Below, piece after piece: positions 50,873 to 60,658 of a stretch of DNA of 64,000 nucleotides. Each line of letters opens with the position of its first letter. The first letter of the stretch is position 1. The stretch is from Cohnella sp. WQ 127256 (GTDB lineage: Bacteria > Bacillota > Bacilli > Paenibacillales > Paenibacillaceae), in assembly GCF_024519285.1 (NCBI RefSeq), contig NZ_JAMZCY010000009.1, positions 124,001-188,000 of the forward strand. The letters are read 5' to 3'. The position numbers and the translations under genes were made by a program. Under the pieces are notes generated by a model. The model saw nothing but the letters and a program-made list of their open reading frames with translations, had not been told where the DNA came from and made no database searches.

Positions 50873-52755
50873 GCTTTATAGTCGACTCCCTTGTACGGTT
50901 TGGTAGCATATGCACTTGCAATCGCGGTTCCTTTTTCTCCACTTGCTGAAGACAATGCTGAAGCAGCTGAGCCGCTCTTCCATTGCGGAAGAGGTGAAGT
51001 TGTTAGCGATAAGAGCTGAAATCCCGCAGACGACATCCCCGTAGCTAGCTCTTCGCGAGCAGCGTCAAGTAGCAGCGGCATCCCTGGAAAGTCACTGAGT
51101 AACTTCAAAGAGACGATTCGGTCGACAACTTGCACATCTACGAGTGTATCTCCTAAATTGCGCATCTTCAAATCAAACAGCATATGACAATTGTCAACGT
51201 CCCATTCCCCACGACGACTGCGTCGCGTTTGAACATGGACAGTGGCTGTTGTATCTCCATCCGAGCCCTTCATAGGTACGAAAAGCGTCATATGGCTGAA
51301 CGGAGCTACTGTGCTCCGATCGGAGGAAAGTAGTAGCTGCTGGCCGGTTACCTGATTGGCCAGAGTTTGTGCCGCCTCCCGGATCATGGGAGGCACATCG
51401 TCATGCGTCGCAAGGGCGAGCAACGCGCCCTTGAGCGACTCCGCGGCAGGCCGCGACTCTTGTCCGGGGGCATCCGCCCCGGACGCAAGAGCTGCGGCTG
51501 TGCCTACCGGAAGCCCGGCGTTATCGCCGGGCAACATCCGCGGCTCGACGTTGTGCATGAGCTGACGCTCATGCCCGACGCCGAGCCATTGCAGGAAGCG
51601 GCCTATCCACGCCGCTTCTGATTTAGGGGCTGACGACTGCGAAGCGTCAGCCTGGTTCATGGCGCGGGCGCTGTCGGCCACCGCGCTAGCATTAGCTGCA
51701 GTGGCTGGGCGATTCGCCGCCGCTGCTTGGTTCTCTGCCACCGATGGGGCCTGGAAGGCCGCGGCGGGCGGCGCATTGTTTGGTAAAGCAGCCGCGCGCG
51801 ATGCGTCCGGCTGCGCTGCACTCGCTCCGCCGGCGCCAGCTTGCGGAGCAACAGAAACCGGCGGCGTCGCTTGTGAAGCAGCATTCGATACTACTTTCCC
51901 AGCCCCTACATCGCCCTTGGTAGCAGCCGCGTCCGTAGCGGTCTTATTCAGCTCCCCAGACAATGTCGACCCCGTGGCTGCATTTCTCAACAAGTTAGCT
52001 GCTTGCGTCTTGTCTCCATCCGATCCCTTGGATGTCGCAGACTGACTGGTGCCTTCATCTCCTGATAGCTGGGTTTCTCCTTCTGCTAGTAACGCAGCAC
52101 CTTGAGATAACAAGCTTTGGAGCTTTTGTCCTAGTGCTGCTGCATCCGCTGAAGGAGCCTTTGCCCCACCCAGCCAGCTTTCAACGGCAGTACGCAAATT
52201 CGCGAGTTCTTCATGAATGGGCTGGCCAAACAACGCTTGCCTAAGGGACGATATCGTCGTCTCTGTAGGCGTTAACCCCCGCCGAAATGCGACATCAGAC
52301 GCGCTGGCCCACGAAGCTGCGTCAACACCGGCAGGCTTCAAAGCGGCCGCCGTATTAAAATACGCCGCAGCCTCCTTCCCAATCGGATGACCGTCACGCT
52401 TCAATCCGCGCAGCATGTCCATTGCCCATTTTTGCTCTGGTAAGCCAAACGTCTTCAGTACATCCTTCAGTCCTTCTTCAGGTAGCATCTCCGATAAATC
52501 CGCTAGTGTCTTCAGTGTGACTAACCCACCGGTTCCTCCTGACTGAACTTGCAGGAGAGTACTTTTCCCCACTTGAATTTCCGCATCGAGCTTAGCCTTC
52601 ACCTGAACACCGTTGATGTTAACCAAAGCCTCTTGGTTTTCCAAGAGCTCCAAGATGACGCCTCGAACGATTTGACCGACCTTCAACTCCAGCGCACGTC
52701 CATCCGCTGGTTGGGCGTCCCCCATCATGGCCCGAAGCATGGGGCCGATATTCAT
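50869..52755 (-). CDS. ylqG: YlqG-like protein with C-terminal hook-length-control domain
   Basis: About 628 aa from ATG 52755 (GAGGAATGAGC upstream). The N-terminus NIGPMLRAMMGDAQPADGRALELKVGQIVRGVILELLENQEALVNINGVQVKAKLDAEIQVGKSTLLQV precedes a long Ala/Ser/Gln low-complexity linker (about 215-400) of unusually high G+C. The C-terminal domain (FVPMKGSDGDTTATVHVQTRRSRRGEWDVDNCHMLFDLKMRNLGDTLVDVQVVD) is FliK/hook-length-control-like. It is encoded with the FlhB-like ylqH, suggesting a paired, flagellum-derived role. Confidence 0.82.
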   Translation of the reverse strand: MNIGPMLRAMMGDAQPADGRALELKVGQIVRGVILELLENQEALVNINGVQVKAKLDAEIQVGKSTLLQVQSGGTGGLVTLKTLADLSEMLPEEGLKDVLKTFGLPEQKWAMDMLRGLKRDGHPIGKEAAAYFNTAAALKPAGVDAASWASASDVAFRRGLTPTETTISSLRQALFGQPIHEELANLRTAVESWLGGAKAPSADAAALGQKLQSLLSQGAALLAEGETQLSGDEGTSQSATSKGSDGDKTQAANLLRNAATGSTLSGELNKTATDAAATKGDVGAGKVVSNAASQATPPVSVAPQAGAGGASAAQPDASRAAALPNNAPPAAAFQAPSVAENQAAAANRPATAANASAVADSARAMNQADASQSSAPKSEAAWIGRFLQWLGVGHERQLMHNVEPRMLPGDNAGLPVGTAAALASGADAPGQESRPAAESLKGALLALATHDDVPPMIREAAQTLANQVTGQQLLLSSDRSTVAPFSHMTLFVPMKGSDGDTTATVHVQTRRSRRGEWDVDNCHMLFDLKMRNLGDTLVDVQVVDRIVSLKLLSDFPGMPLLLDAAREELATGMSSAGFQLLSLTTSPLPQWKSGSAASALSSASGEKGTAIASAYATKPYKGVDYKA

Positions 52756-52946
52756 GCTCATTCCTCATCCTCCTAACCAACAACTTTCGTATACTGTTCA
52801 AAAAAGTCAGCTTTTTTACACGTAGATATTCCTAGTCACTGTTTCCATTTCAAATCTATCATTTTCAATGTGCAAGCTCACATCTCATTACTTTATGTAT
52901 CGGTATTTGAGCCCTATCTAGTGAATGAAATTCTTCTCATCCACCC

Positions 52947-53573
52947 CTAGAATAACTCCTGCTGTTCAATAAATAATCCCTTTAGAAAGCTTCGACGATG
53001 CAATGGAGTTGGTCCTAGCTCAAGCAGAGCTTCCCGATGAACCTTCGTACCATATCCTTTATGTGCTGCTATCCCATAGCCAGGATATAACGAATCCCAT
53101 ACTTCCACGCAAAGTCGATCACGCGTAACCTTGGCGACGATCGATGCAGCTGCAATCGATTGGCTTAAGCTGTCGCCCTTAATAATGGCCATCTGCTCGA
53201 TATTCAGATCCACGGTTTCCGCATCGATAAGTAGATACTGTGCGGACACACTCAAGTCTTGCACGGCTTGTTTCATAGCTAATCTCGAAGCTTGCCTAAT
53301 ATTAATCGTATCGATAACAGAAGCTTCAACACGAGCTACAGACCATGCAACCGCTTCGCTCATAATGAGATCGTATAGTCTGTCCCGTTTTTTCTCGCTC
53401 AGCTGCTTCGAGTCATTTACTTCCTCGAGTACTAGTCCAACGGGTAAAATAACTGCCGCGGCAACGACATCCCCGAACAAACAGCCCCGTCCAACCTCGT
53501 CCACACCTGCAACCGCCGATAAGCCCTGCGCCCACAACGTACTCTCATATTCCAATCGATTTATGTCGCTCAT
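52947..53573 (-). CDS. rnhB: Ribonuclease HII
   Basis: 208 aa. Motifs: VAGVDEVGRGCLFGDVVAAAVIL (catalytic Asp-Glu), DSKQLSEKKRDRLYD, YLLIDAETVDL (Asp), KGDSLSQSIAAASIVAKVTRDR, GYGTKVHREALLELGPTPLHRRSF. It removes RNA from RNA/DNA hybrids. Upstream of ylqG as in Bacillus. Confidence 0.95.
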   Translation of the reverse strand: MSDINRLEYESTLWAQGLSAVAGVDEVGRGCLFGDVVAAAVILPVGLVLEEVNDSKQLSEKKRDRLYDLIMSEAVAWSVARVEASVIDTINIRQASRLAMKQAVQDLSVSAQYLLIDAETVDLNIEQMAIIKGDSLSQSIAAASIVAKVTRDRLCVEVWDSLYPGYGIAAHKGYGTKVHREALLELGPTPLHRRSFLKGLFIEQQELF

Positions 53574-53655
53574 CTATTAATTGCCTCCTAAATCCAAACC
53601 GTCTTCCTATTGTCAGTCATGAATTGCCGGATGCCAAGTTTTATTTTCGAACACA

Positions 53656-53682
53656 CAAAAAAACACCCTTTAAATGGGCGTT
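53656..53682 (-). terminator. Terminator after the DUF4166 cassette
   Basis: On the minus strand AACGCCC-ATTTAAA-GGGTGTT is followed by TTTTTT. Confidence 0.8.
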
Positions 53683-53726
53683 AATCAAACTACCGTTCGT
53701 CATTTTTTAGATATAATATCATTCCC

Positions 53727-53858
53727 TCAAATAACTCCCATACAAATAAACCAAGTTAACGCAGGTATGGCTAAGCTTTTCATGACATCTAACCAATCAT
53801 ACGTTAATTTACGACTTTTCATCGATCTATCCGTTAAATCGGGACAATTATTCGCCAC
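53727..53858 (-). CDS. Possible small membrane protein
   Basis: About 43 aa from GTG 53858 (ANNCPDLTDRSMKSRKLTYDWLDVMKSLAIPALTWFICMGVI), with a C-terminal hydrophobic stretch; TGAGGTA lies just upstream. It follows the DUF4166 gene by 10 bp and precedes the terminator. Short and unconfirmed. Confidence 0.35.
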   Translation of the reverse strand: MANNCPDLTDRSMKSRKLTYDWLDVMKSLAIPALTWFICMGVI

Positions 53859-53868
53859 CATTACCTCA

Positions 53869-54546
53869 TCATTCCCGACGCTCCTCACGCAACGGCATTG
53901 CATCCAGCGGAACACTCGTAGCATCCACCTGCTCAAACTGAGCTTGAAATCGACCGTTGTAGCGGAAAACAGGTCCGAGAATCCGGTTTGTCACCTCAAC
54001 AGAAATTTTGTACGTCTCTTCTTCGTCATCAAACCATTCGCATACTTCAGCAATACCCGTAAAGAGTGACGGGAAGCGAAATTGAATCCCCCTCTCGTAG
54101 AAGCGCTGCTCCCCGGAACGGATTTTAATGCCACCATTGTCCTGTACCGACATTTGCAAATCTACCGCAAGGTGCTGCTTCGTTCCCAAATAATCTACGA
54201 TCTTCTGCCGCTTTGAGCTATAGATCATCGTAGCGTCGAAGCAACGGATCGCATTTGGAAATTTGAACTTCCGACACCATGTCACTGTTTCACGTCCGAA
54301 GGAATCCAGATAAGCATAATTTCCGATTGTAAAAGGAACCTTCTCTCCTCCCTGAGGGAACATAATGTTGCGAGACGCACCTACAAATAGAGGAAGTGCT
54401 GCCCATTTGGAGTACCATATCCGATCCATTACCCCTCGTCCGATCGAGGCTATTCTATCAACGCTACTAAAACTGAAACGCTGCTGGATGCGGGGATGTA
54501 GCTTACCAAAATCATCTCCCAATACTTGCTCATAAATTGACGTCAT
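53869..54546 (-). CDS. DUF4166 domain protein
   Basis: 225 aa. TSIYEQVLGDDFGKLHPRIQQRFSF at the N-terminus, then RIWYSKWAALPLFVGASRNIMFP-type and FPSLFTGIAEVCEWFDDEEETYKISVEVTNRILGPVFRYNGRFQAQF near the C-terminus, the DUF4166 pattern. Function unknown; usually encoded with DoxX-like and DCC proteins, as here. Confidence 0.88.
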   Translation of the reverse strand: MTSIYEQVLGDDFGKLHPRIQQRFSFSSVDRIASIGRGVMDRIWYSKWAALPLFVGASRNIMFPQGGEKVPFTIGNYAYLDSFGRETVTWCRKFKFPNAIRCFDATMIYSSKRQKIVDYLGTKQHLAVDLQMSVQDNGGIKIRSGEQRFYERGIQFRFPSLFTGIAEVCEWFDDEEETYKISVEVTNRILGPVFRYNGRFQAQFEQVDATSVPLDAMPLREERRE

Positions 54547-54566
54547 CTTAAATCTCCTCTCTCTGT

Positions 54567-55502
54567 TCAGCTTCCCGCTTTTATCGATTTTGGACTCGGC
54601 CGACGAAGACAGTTCGCAGCATTCGGCAAATCATGAATCGTTCTCATTGCAAACAGTCCCAGAACGCCCATTGCTATACTCAGCGTCAGAGGATTAAACG
54701 ACGCTTGCAGAAGCTCGGGGCTTCCTATTATGGCAGCAATACCAAGCACTAGCAGCGCCAATGCCTGAAGCTTGAAAACCCATTTCTTACGATGCTTGAA
54801 GTAGAGAAGTAAGGCAAAACCAACCTCAGCAGCTCCAACAATAGACAGTATGACCTCTTCCGATCCGGGAAACCATCCCGTCTTCCGAAGGAGTGTCATC
54901 TCTCCAGACTCCGGAAACAGTAGCTTAGGCACTATACCCTGATATAACCATATAAGCATGAGCGAGATGACCGACAAATAATGGCCGAGTGTCCGTTCCA
55001 TTGTGATCACAGGGGCAGTCCCTTTTTCCAGCCATATCCTCAATCGATCGAAGCTCCAAGCCGTCGCATAACCAAATAGCGGACGAAACAACAGCCTGTC
55101 CATCCATCTGCCAACCGCGCCAAATCTTGTCTGGTAATCGTACTGCGTAATAAACGTAATTTCTCTTCCATTACTATCCGGCTTGTATTTCCAATACCCC
55201 CCACCGATGCGGATTAGAGATATCCGTTGCTCCGATCCGAATTTCAATGTAGACACTGGTTGATCCTCCTGATCCTGTGTTATTGCCTTTGTTTCTCCGG
55301 TTCCTTTTATGTTAAGACCAAACCCTATCCGCGTCCGATAAAGAAATTTTTGCAGTGGATCGCCAATCTCACGAGGTAAATAGGCAATTTCAGAAAATCG
55401 TAAATCCCACTCCTGATGGAGCTCTGGCGTTTGGGTATATTTCCACAATTGATCCAGCTTCGTCTGCATCTTGATTTCCACATAGATCGGTTTAGACTTC
55501 AT
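54567..55502 (-). CDS. SRPBCC plus DoxX-like membrane protein
   Basis: About 311 aa from ATG 55502. The N-terminal half is an SRPBCC/polyketide-cyclase-like ligand-binding fold (IYVEIKMQTKLDQLWKYTQTPELHQEWDLRFSEIAYLP). The C-terminal half is a four-TM DoxX-like domain (YLSVISLMLIWLYQGIVPKLLFP, VGFALLLYFKHRKKWVFKLQALALLVLGIAAI). Overlaps the DCC gene by 11 nt. Function unknown; a small redox or membrane cassette is likely. Confidence 0.82.
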   Translation of the reverse strand: MKSKPIYVEIKMQTKLDQLWKYTQTPELHQEWDLRFSEIAYLPREIGDPLQKFLYRTRIGFGLNIKGTGETKAITQDQEDQPVSTLKFGSEQRISLIRIGGGYWKYKPDSNGREITFITQYDYQTRFGAVGRWMDRLLFRPLFGYATAWSFDRLRIWLEKGTAPVITMERTLGHYLSVISLMLIWLYQGIVPKLLFPESGEMTLLRKTGWFPGSEEVILSIVGAAEVGFALLLYFKHRKKWVFKLQALALLVLGIAAIIGSPELLQASFNPLTLSIAMGVLGLFAMRTIHDLPNAANCLRRPSPKSIKAGS

Positions 55503-55944
55503 CCTTATCACTCTCCCATCCGTAATCTAGAAATCGGCTGCGGATGCTTTCCGTAGGAATTAGACAGCTTTCCTGATGGCCGAACCACCGATAACGTCGA
55601 CTGGCAATGAAATCATACACCCGATCACGGATGAATAATGGGACGACCCTTGCAACAAATAATAAAGTCCACAACCTACCAAGCTTCCGGCAAGTCCGAA
55701 GTGCCGCTGTCGATTTTGTGTAGTAACGATCGTTATCGATCATTACGAAAGTATCCAAGTCATTCCTAAGCAAGCCACCTTTAAGTAACAGCTGCTGTCC
55801 TACTTCAGATTGTAGTGAAGCAAATCGAAATTGGGCTCGTGGATCTCGCTTAATAACAAATCGAGTAATCCCATGGCACAAATTGCACTGTCCATCTATA
55901 AGTAAAATTATGGGCTCGCCTAATTGACTCTCTATATGTCTCAT
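55492..55944 (-). CDS. DCC family thiol-disulfide oxidoreductase
   Basis: About 150 aa from ATG 55944 (AAGGGGGGA upstream). LLIDGQCNLCHGITRFVIKRDPRAQFRFASLQSEVGQQLL is the DCC (DUF393) signature with its CxxC in a thioredoxin-like fold; FVMIDNDRYYTKSTAALRTCRKLG follows. First gene of the DCC/DoxX/DUF4166 operon. Confidence 0.92.
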   Translation of the reverse strand: MRHIESQLGEPIILLIDGQCNLCHGITRFVIKRDPRAQFRFASLQSEVGQQLLLKGGLLRNDLDTFVMIDNDRYYTKSTAALRTCRKLGRLWTLLFVARVVPLFIRDRVYDFIASRRYRWFGHQESCLIPTESIRSRFLDYGWESDKDEV

Positions 55945-56077
55945 AGCACGTCCCCCCTTCACTACCTTGATTATAAATCTTAGAGGCGCTCTTGCTCAGT
56001 ACCAACTTTCAAGGGTCAAACGCAAATAAGGTACTACGAAGTATAGTACCCACCGTCAACATTCGGGTAATTTCATC

Positions 56078-56707
56078 CTACCGTAAGCCTTTCCTCCGTA
56101 CCTTCTCCACAGCTTCCTTGCTGCTCTTTACGCCAAGCTTTTTCAGTATTTTGTTCACCTGGTTTTTGAGAGTACTTTCCGCTTTATGAAGCTTTTGTTC
56201 GATTTGCGGTTGCGTATTTCCTTCCTCTATCAACTCGAACACTTCACGCTCTGCTGGGGTAAGCTCCTGTAATTGCTCCTCACGCTTCAGACGAGCATAT
56301 TCCTTTAGTAATGCATCCATCGCCGATGGGTGATGGTAGGCGCTACGAATAGCCTGCGGAATGTCTTTAAACCTTGTTTTCTCGATATAATTCACAGCCC
56401 CCGCTGTAAAAGCTTGAGTAATGATGCTCTCCTCATTTACCGAAGTTAACATAATAATTTTGGCCGGATGGATGTCGTGCATTTCCACAGCAACGTTGAT
56501 CCCCTCCATTCCACCTTCCGTTAGCTGAATATCCAGGAGTACCACATCGAACTCAAGCGTCCTTGCTAGCCTGATCGCTTCTGCAGACTGCATAGCTGCG
56601 CCAACGACAAGGATGTCTTCCTCATGGTTCAAAAATGCCGTCATCGCTTTGACCCAATCGGGATCATCCTCTACTAACAACACCTTGATATGATTCGTCT
56701 TCGACAT
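56078..56707 (-). CDS. NarL/LuxR-family response regulator
   Basis: 209 aa. Receiver: KVLLVEDDPDWVKAMTAFLNHEEDI, phospho-Asp in DVVLLDIQLTEGGMEG, then IIMLTS and Lys in YIEKTRF. LuxR HTH: ELTPAEREVFELIEEGNTQPQIEQKLHKAESTLKNQVNKILKKLGVKS. It follows its cognate kinase by 1 bp. Target genes unknown; the divergent 58267 gene and khtTU lie nearby. Confidence 0.94.
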   Translation of the reverse strand: MSKTNHIKVLLVEDDPDWVKAMTAFLNHEEDILVVGAAMQSAEAIRLARTLEFDVVLLDIQLTEGGMEGINVAVEMHDIHPAKIIMLTSVNEESIITQAFTAGAVNYIEKTRFKDIPQAIRSAYHHPSAMDALLKEYARLKREEQLQELTPAEREVFELIEEGNTQPQIEQKLHKAESTLKNQVNKILKKLGVKSSKEAVEKVRRKGLR

Positions 56708-56708
56708 C

Positions 56709-58034
56709 TCAAATCCCCCCCTTTTCCTTCTTCTTCCTTGGGAAATGCAATGTAAACCGCGTTCCTTCGTTAACGCGACTAGAAATATCGACTGATCCGC
56801 CGCTCTTACGCATCACATTGTACACATAGGATAACCCTAGTCCGAAATTCCCGCTATTATTTTTGGTACTGTAGAAGGGCTCGAACACATGGGCAACAAC
56901 ATCGTCTGCAATTCCCGCTCCTGTATCTTCTATCGACAAAGCTAGTCCCTTGCCATTCTCGGATAGAACAACGCGAATTGTTCCCCCCTCCTTCATTGCT
57001 TCCGCTGCATTCAATAAGAGGTTATCTATGACTTCTTTCAAGTGAACGGGATCGCATAAGAGTGTTGGCCTCACGAAAAAATCCTTATATACGGCTATCC
57101 CGTCTTTATCCATTCGGAGTTGATTATGTGCGAGACATTGCTCTACCAGCAAATCCAGCCTACAGAGCTCGGGCTTGAGCACAATATCTTTCATTCGGCT
57201 ATGAATTCGCTCCACCATAGCAAGCATGTGATCCGATGAATCCGTTATGATTCGCAAGTGCTGCTGTGATAGCTCGTCCTCGGTACTTATACCTCTTTTC
57301 AAATTTTCAGAGCTAATTGCGATCTTTCCAATCTCATTTTTCAATGTATGATTCAGTAACCTGGCCCCTGTACTTACGGATTTCATCGTATTATCCAACG
57401 GATCTCGCTCGAATCGTAGTCTTACTCCTAGAACACCATAAACAAATACGCATAATACGGCCATCCCAAAGGAATAGATTAAGAAATAGGATACATACTC
57501 GAAAAACTCAAAATTGGGATAAATCACTTTAGCAACATAAATAAAAAGGAGTGCAGCCAGCAATGTGGGCACGATGATCAAGGTTGTGACTAACCTATTT
57601 CTCCATCTGCCATGATTGTTTTCCATCCATAGCGATACAACGAGCAAACAGCATCCACCTAAATAGTAAGGAGCAGCCCATGTTAGCACCAGCTTATAAT
57701 TAATTGCCATGACAGGTTCAAATTTGGTGATCACAGCCATCATTGCAACAGGAATAAGTAACAAACCTTTTAGCCATGATTTCCATTTATCTTGATTCAC
57801 TAGATCGGAATACGACATACAAAAAATAACGACCGCATAGGGCGTAACCGTCAAATTCACAAATTGGATTGCATCAGCCCAACCTTCATAACGAGCGTCA
57901 CGCAGTTCATCTATAAGCCCTCCTAAAGAAGCGGAGACTAGGAAAATCGCTGCCCAACGATTACTTTCACTTCTTGGGTTGCTGACGATTAGTATGAGTG
58001 CTGACACTAGAAGTATCGCGAAGTAATATAGCAT
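56709..58034 (-). CDS. Membrane sensor histidine kinase
   Basis: 441 aa. Seven or so TM segments in residues 1-200 (YYFAILLVSALILIVS, LIIVPTLLAALLFIYVAKVIY, YVSYFLIYSFGMAVLCVFVYGVLG). Dimerisation region with phospho-His in LNHTLKNEIGKIAISSENL; ATPase: LKEVIDNLLLNAAEAM (N-box), SIEDTGAGI (G1), GLGLSYVYNVMRKSGG (G2). Forms a two-component system with the downstream regulator; no periplasmic sensor domain, so it likely senses the membrane. Confidence 0.94.
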   Translation of the reverse strand: MLYYFAILLVSALILIVSNPRSESNRWAAIFLVSASLGGLIDELRDARYEGWADAIQFVNLTVTPYAVVIFCMSYSDLVNQDKWKSWLKGLLLIPVAMMAVITKFEPVMAINYKLVLTWAAPYYLGGCCLLVVSLWMENNHGRWRNRLVTTLIIVPTLLAALLFIYVAKVIYPNFEFFEYVSYFLIYSFGMAVLCVFVYGVLGVRLRFERDPLDNTMKSVSTGARLLNHTLKNEIGKIAISSENLKRGISTEDELSQQHLRIITDSSDHMLAMVERIHSRMKDIVLKPELCRLDLLVEQCLAHNQLRMDKDGIAVYKDFFVRPTLLCDPVHLKEVIDNLLLNAAEAMKEGGTIRVVLSENGKGLALSIEDTGAGIADDVVAHVFEPFYSTKNNSGNFGLGLSYVYNVMRKSGGSVDISSRVNEGTRFTLHFPRKKKEKGGI

Positions 58035-58266
58035 TTTGATCTATCCTCCCACCGGAAAAGCAGCTTTCTAAAAGCTCCCTCGCTACCCATTTATCTCCTA
58101 GTCTTCGCAAATTACATTGGTTTTTTCTCGCTAAATCCCAGTAGGTTCCTTGACTTGATTTGGGTACTATACTAACATTAAGGCAGTATGAATACTATGG
58201 TAGTGTCTTATTCGTTACTCCATGTATGTACTTAATGCCAAATCTGTTTCCTAAGGAGGTGCTCAC

Positions 58267-58629
58267 GTGATATTAAAAAAGCATGACCACTTAGGCCGTC
58301 GCATCATACAGTTCATTACTCTAATGTTCGTTTTAATCAGTTTCACATTTATATCTACCCACCATGTTGAGGTGCGGTCTGTAGTGAAAGAAACTTCACA
58401 GGTTCTATCCGACTACAAGCTAAAGTCTTTCGTCAAGCCACGTCCTGCCGCATCGATCCTAAGAGTCGGTTTGACTCCTGAACTTGTTGCTTTTGTCATC
58501 TTTTTGATTAAGCAGGTTTTTGTCCCCCTACTGACAACCCCGATTTATAAACGTTTCTCTATTATTTCAACTCTTATTAAACGTTTATTTCTAATGCCTA
58601 TAAAACTCACTTCCACCTCCATCGTGTAA
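58267..58629 (+). CDS. Small membrane-associated protein of unknown function
   Basis: 120 aa from GTG 58267 with AAGGAGGTG 5 nt upstream. An N-terminal hydrophobic segment (RRIIQFITLMFVLISFTFIS) and a second (LVAFVIFLIKQVFVPLLTTPIYK) frame a basic middle. It diverges from the kinase and precedes khtTU by 230 bp. No family recognised. Confidence 0.6.
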   Translation: MILKKHDHLGRRIIQFITLMFVLISFTFISTHHVEVRSVVKETSQVLSDYKLKSFVKPRPAASILRVGLTPELVAFVIFLIKQVFVPLLTTPIYKRFSIISTLIKRLFLMPIKLTSTSIV

Positions 58630-58858
58630 TCTAATCCTTTTCTTTAATTTCCCCTACCTTACTACTTTCTTTTTTGAGCCTGTTCATATCTATTCACACA
58701 ACGATTTAATACTCAAGGGTAGAACCTTTATTTTGGCATGCTAATTTTATCCGAATTTATTTTACACCCCTTATTTCTCTACGCTTTTTTTCAAGCTGAA
58801 GAGAAGTCGTGTTTCATATACACAAAAAAACCATTACATTATCGCGGAGGTTATTCAA
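58630..58858. other. Intergenic region before khtT
   Basis: T- and C-rich, no frame. A Shine-Dalgarno GCGGAGG lies at the right end for khtT. I found no c-di-AMP-riboswitch-like core. Confidence 0.4.
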
Positions 58859-59350
58859 TTGAATATTAGAGAATCTGACTTGCCTGGAATCGGGCATAAG
58901 TATTTGATGGAAACACGCAGTGGAGACAAAATGGTCATTATCATTCATGACGATGGGCGTAGAGAGGTTTACCATTTCCATCATCAAGATCCTGAGGAAA
59001 GCCTATCTATGGTCACCCTCGACGATGACGAAGCGAGGTTAATTGCAGCTATTATTGGGGGAATGAACTATACTCCACGAGCACTGGACTCGATCGACAT
59101 TGCCTTGAACGATCTAACAATTGAATGGCTTAAAGTAGAAGCTAATACTTCGTATTTAGGTAAAAATATCGGTGAGTTGAACATCCGTCAAACGACTGGC
59201 GCCACAATCATTGCTGTCGTTGAAAAGAACCATAATAAACAAATTAATCCGGGACCCGATTATATTTTGCAAGCTGATTCAACCTTAGTCGTAGCCGGAG
59301 AAAGATTACAACTGAAAATGTTTAAACAGTTTCTACGTGGAATTGAATAA
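58859..59350 (+). CDS. khtT: KhtT-like regulatory subunit of K+/H+ antiporter
   Basis: 163 aa from TTG 58859 (GGAGG upstream). The C-terminal about 75 residues are an RCK_C/TrkA-C domain (WLKVEANTSYLGKNIGELNIRQTTGATIIAVVEKN, GPDYILQADSTLVVAGERLQLKMF); the N-terminal part is the KhtT/YhaT-specific domain (GHKYLMETRSGDKMVIIIHDDGRREVYHF). B. subtilis KhtT gates KhtU and binds c-di-AMP through RCK_C; the same is inferred here. Confidence 0.9.
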   Translation: MNIRESDLPGIGHKYLMETRSGDKMVIIIHDDGRREVYHFHHQDPEESLSMVTLDDDEARLIAAIIGGMNYTPRALDSIDIALNDLTIEWLKVEANTSYLGKNIGELNIRQTTGATIIAVVEKNHNKQINPGPDYILQADSTLVVAGERLQLKMFKQFLRGIE

Positions 59351-59412
59351 GCTTCGATTTACAGCTTATTCCAAGCTTATATGCAATGAATTCAGTTCAA
59401 TAGGGGGTACCA

Positions 59413-60630
59413 ATGGTAGATACAATCGTTTTTGAAGTCGGTCTAGCAATTGCCTTGCTTGCAATTGTAGGAGTCCTCGCAAATAAATTAAAATTTTCCG
59501 TCATTCCCTTTTACATTTTAATTGGTATGGCAGTTGGTCCGCACGCACCTCATTTCGGGATGATCGACTTACGCTTCATTGAGAGTTCAGTATTTATTGA
59601 TTTTTTGGGACGGCTCGGTATTTTATTTTTACTCTTTTATTTAGGCCTAGAGTTCTCAGTCAGTCGGTTGGTGAAATCGGGAAAATCAATTATTATCGGC
59701 GGCTTAGTCTATATTCTTATTAATTTCGTATCCGGGTTACTTCTAGGATGGGTATTGGAGCTCCCTATCAAAGAGACTCTAGTCGTATGCGGAATCATGA
59801 CAAGCTCATCAACGGCAATCGTTGCCAAGGTGTTAGTCGATCTCAAGCGCTCAGCAAATCCTGAAACAGAAATTATTATGGGTATGATTATGTTTGATGA
59901 CTTGTTTATCGCCATTCATATGTCCATATTATCCGGATTATTATTAAGCGGGGCTACTTCCATATCGGGCATTTTGATCACCACGTTCTCTGCTCTTATC
60001 TTTATCCTGGTGTTCATTATATTCGGTAGGAAAGTAATCAAATATATCGATAGAGCAATTAACATTCAATCCTCAGAATTGTTCTTATTAATCATTTTAG
60101 CTGCCTTGTTTATGACAGCAGGCTTCTCGGAAACACTTCATGTCGCAGAGGCAATAGGTGCATTATTAATTGGACTTGTATTAGCAGATTCCGCCCATGT
60201 GAAACGAATCGAGCATTTAGTATTACCTTTTCGTGATATTTTCGGTGCCCTATTCTTCTTTAGCTTTGGACTAACAATCGATCCCCTTTCTCTCGGTGGC
60301 GCGGTATGGATGGCCATTGCTGCCGTGATCCTGACACTCATAGGAAATGTGGTTTCTGGATTATTAGCCGGACGCATCGCAGGCATTTCAACACGTTCTT
60401 CTCTTAATATTGGATTTACATTAGTTTCAAGGGGAGAATTTTCGATTATTATGGCAAGCATCGGTAAAGCGGGTGGGCTACTTCCGTCCATACAATCTTT
60501 TGCAGTCTTATATGTATTGATCCTATCCGTATTAGGCCCGTTATTAACCAAAGAATCCAAAAGAGTCTATAACTTATTTCATAAGATTAGTACCTTAAGA
60601 GGTAATAAGAAACAGGAGGGGAAAGTGTAA
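59413..60630 (+). CDS. khtU: KhtU-like K+/H+ antiporter (CPA2 family)
   Basis: 405 aa, about 12 hydrophobic segments. Motifs: YILIGMAVGPHAPHFGMID, LGILFLLFYLGLEFSVSRL, MTSSSTAIVAKVL, EAIGALLIGLVLADSAH, PFRDIFGALFFFSFGLTID, SLNIGFTLVSRGEFSIIMASIG, all CPA2/KefB-type. Potassium efflux in exchange for protons. Follows khtT by 60 bp with GGGGGT upstream of ATG. Confidence 0.92.
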   Translation: MVDTIVFEVGLAIALLAIVGVLANKLKFSVIPFYILIGMAVGPHAPHFGMIDLRFIESSVFIDFLGRLGILFLLFYLGLEFSVSRLVKSGKSIIIGGLVYILINFVSGLLLGWVLELPIKETLVVCGIMTSSSTAIVAKVLVDLKRSANPETEIIMGMIMFDDLFIAIHMSILSGLLLSGATSISGILITTFSALIFILVFIIFGRKVIKYIDRAINIQSSELFLLIILAALFMTAGFSETLHVAEAIGALLIGLVLADSAHVKRIEHLVLPFRDIFGALFFFSFGLTIDPLSLGGAVWMAIAAVILTLIGNVVSGLLAGRIAGISTRSSLNIGFTLVSRGEFSIIMASIGKAGGLLPSIQSFAVLYVLILSVLGPLLTKESKRVYNLFHKISTLRGNKKQEGKV

Positions 60631-60658
60631 TTTATCAGCTGAGAAGGAGATGAATAGG

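Noticed and set aside
51659..52045. Long plus-strand open frame of 128 codons opposite ylqG
   Set aside because: It is the mirror of the high-G+C Ala-rich linker, where stop codons are rare; no ribosome-binding site.
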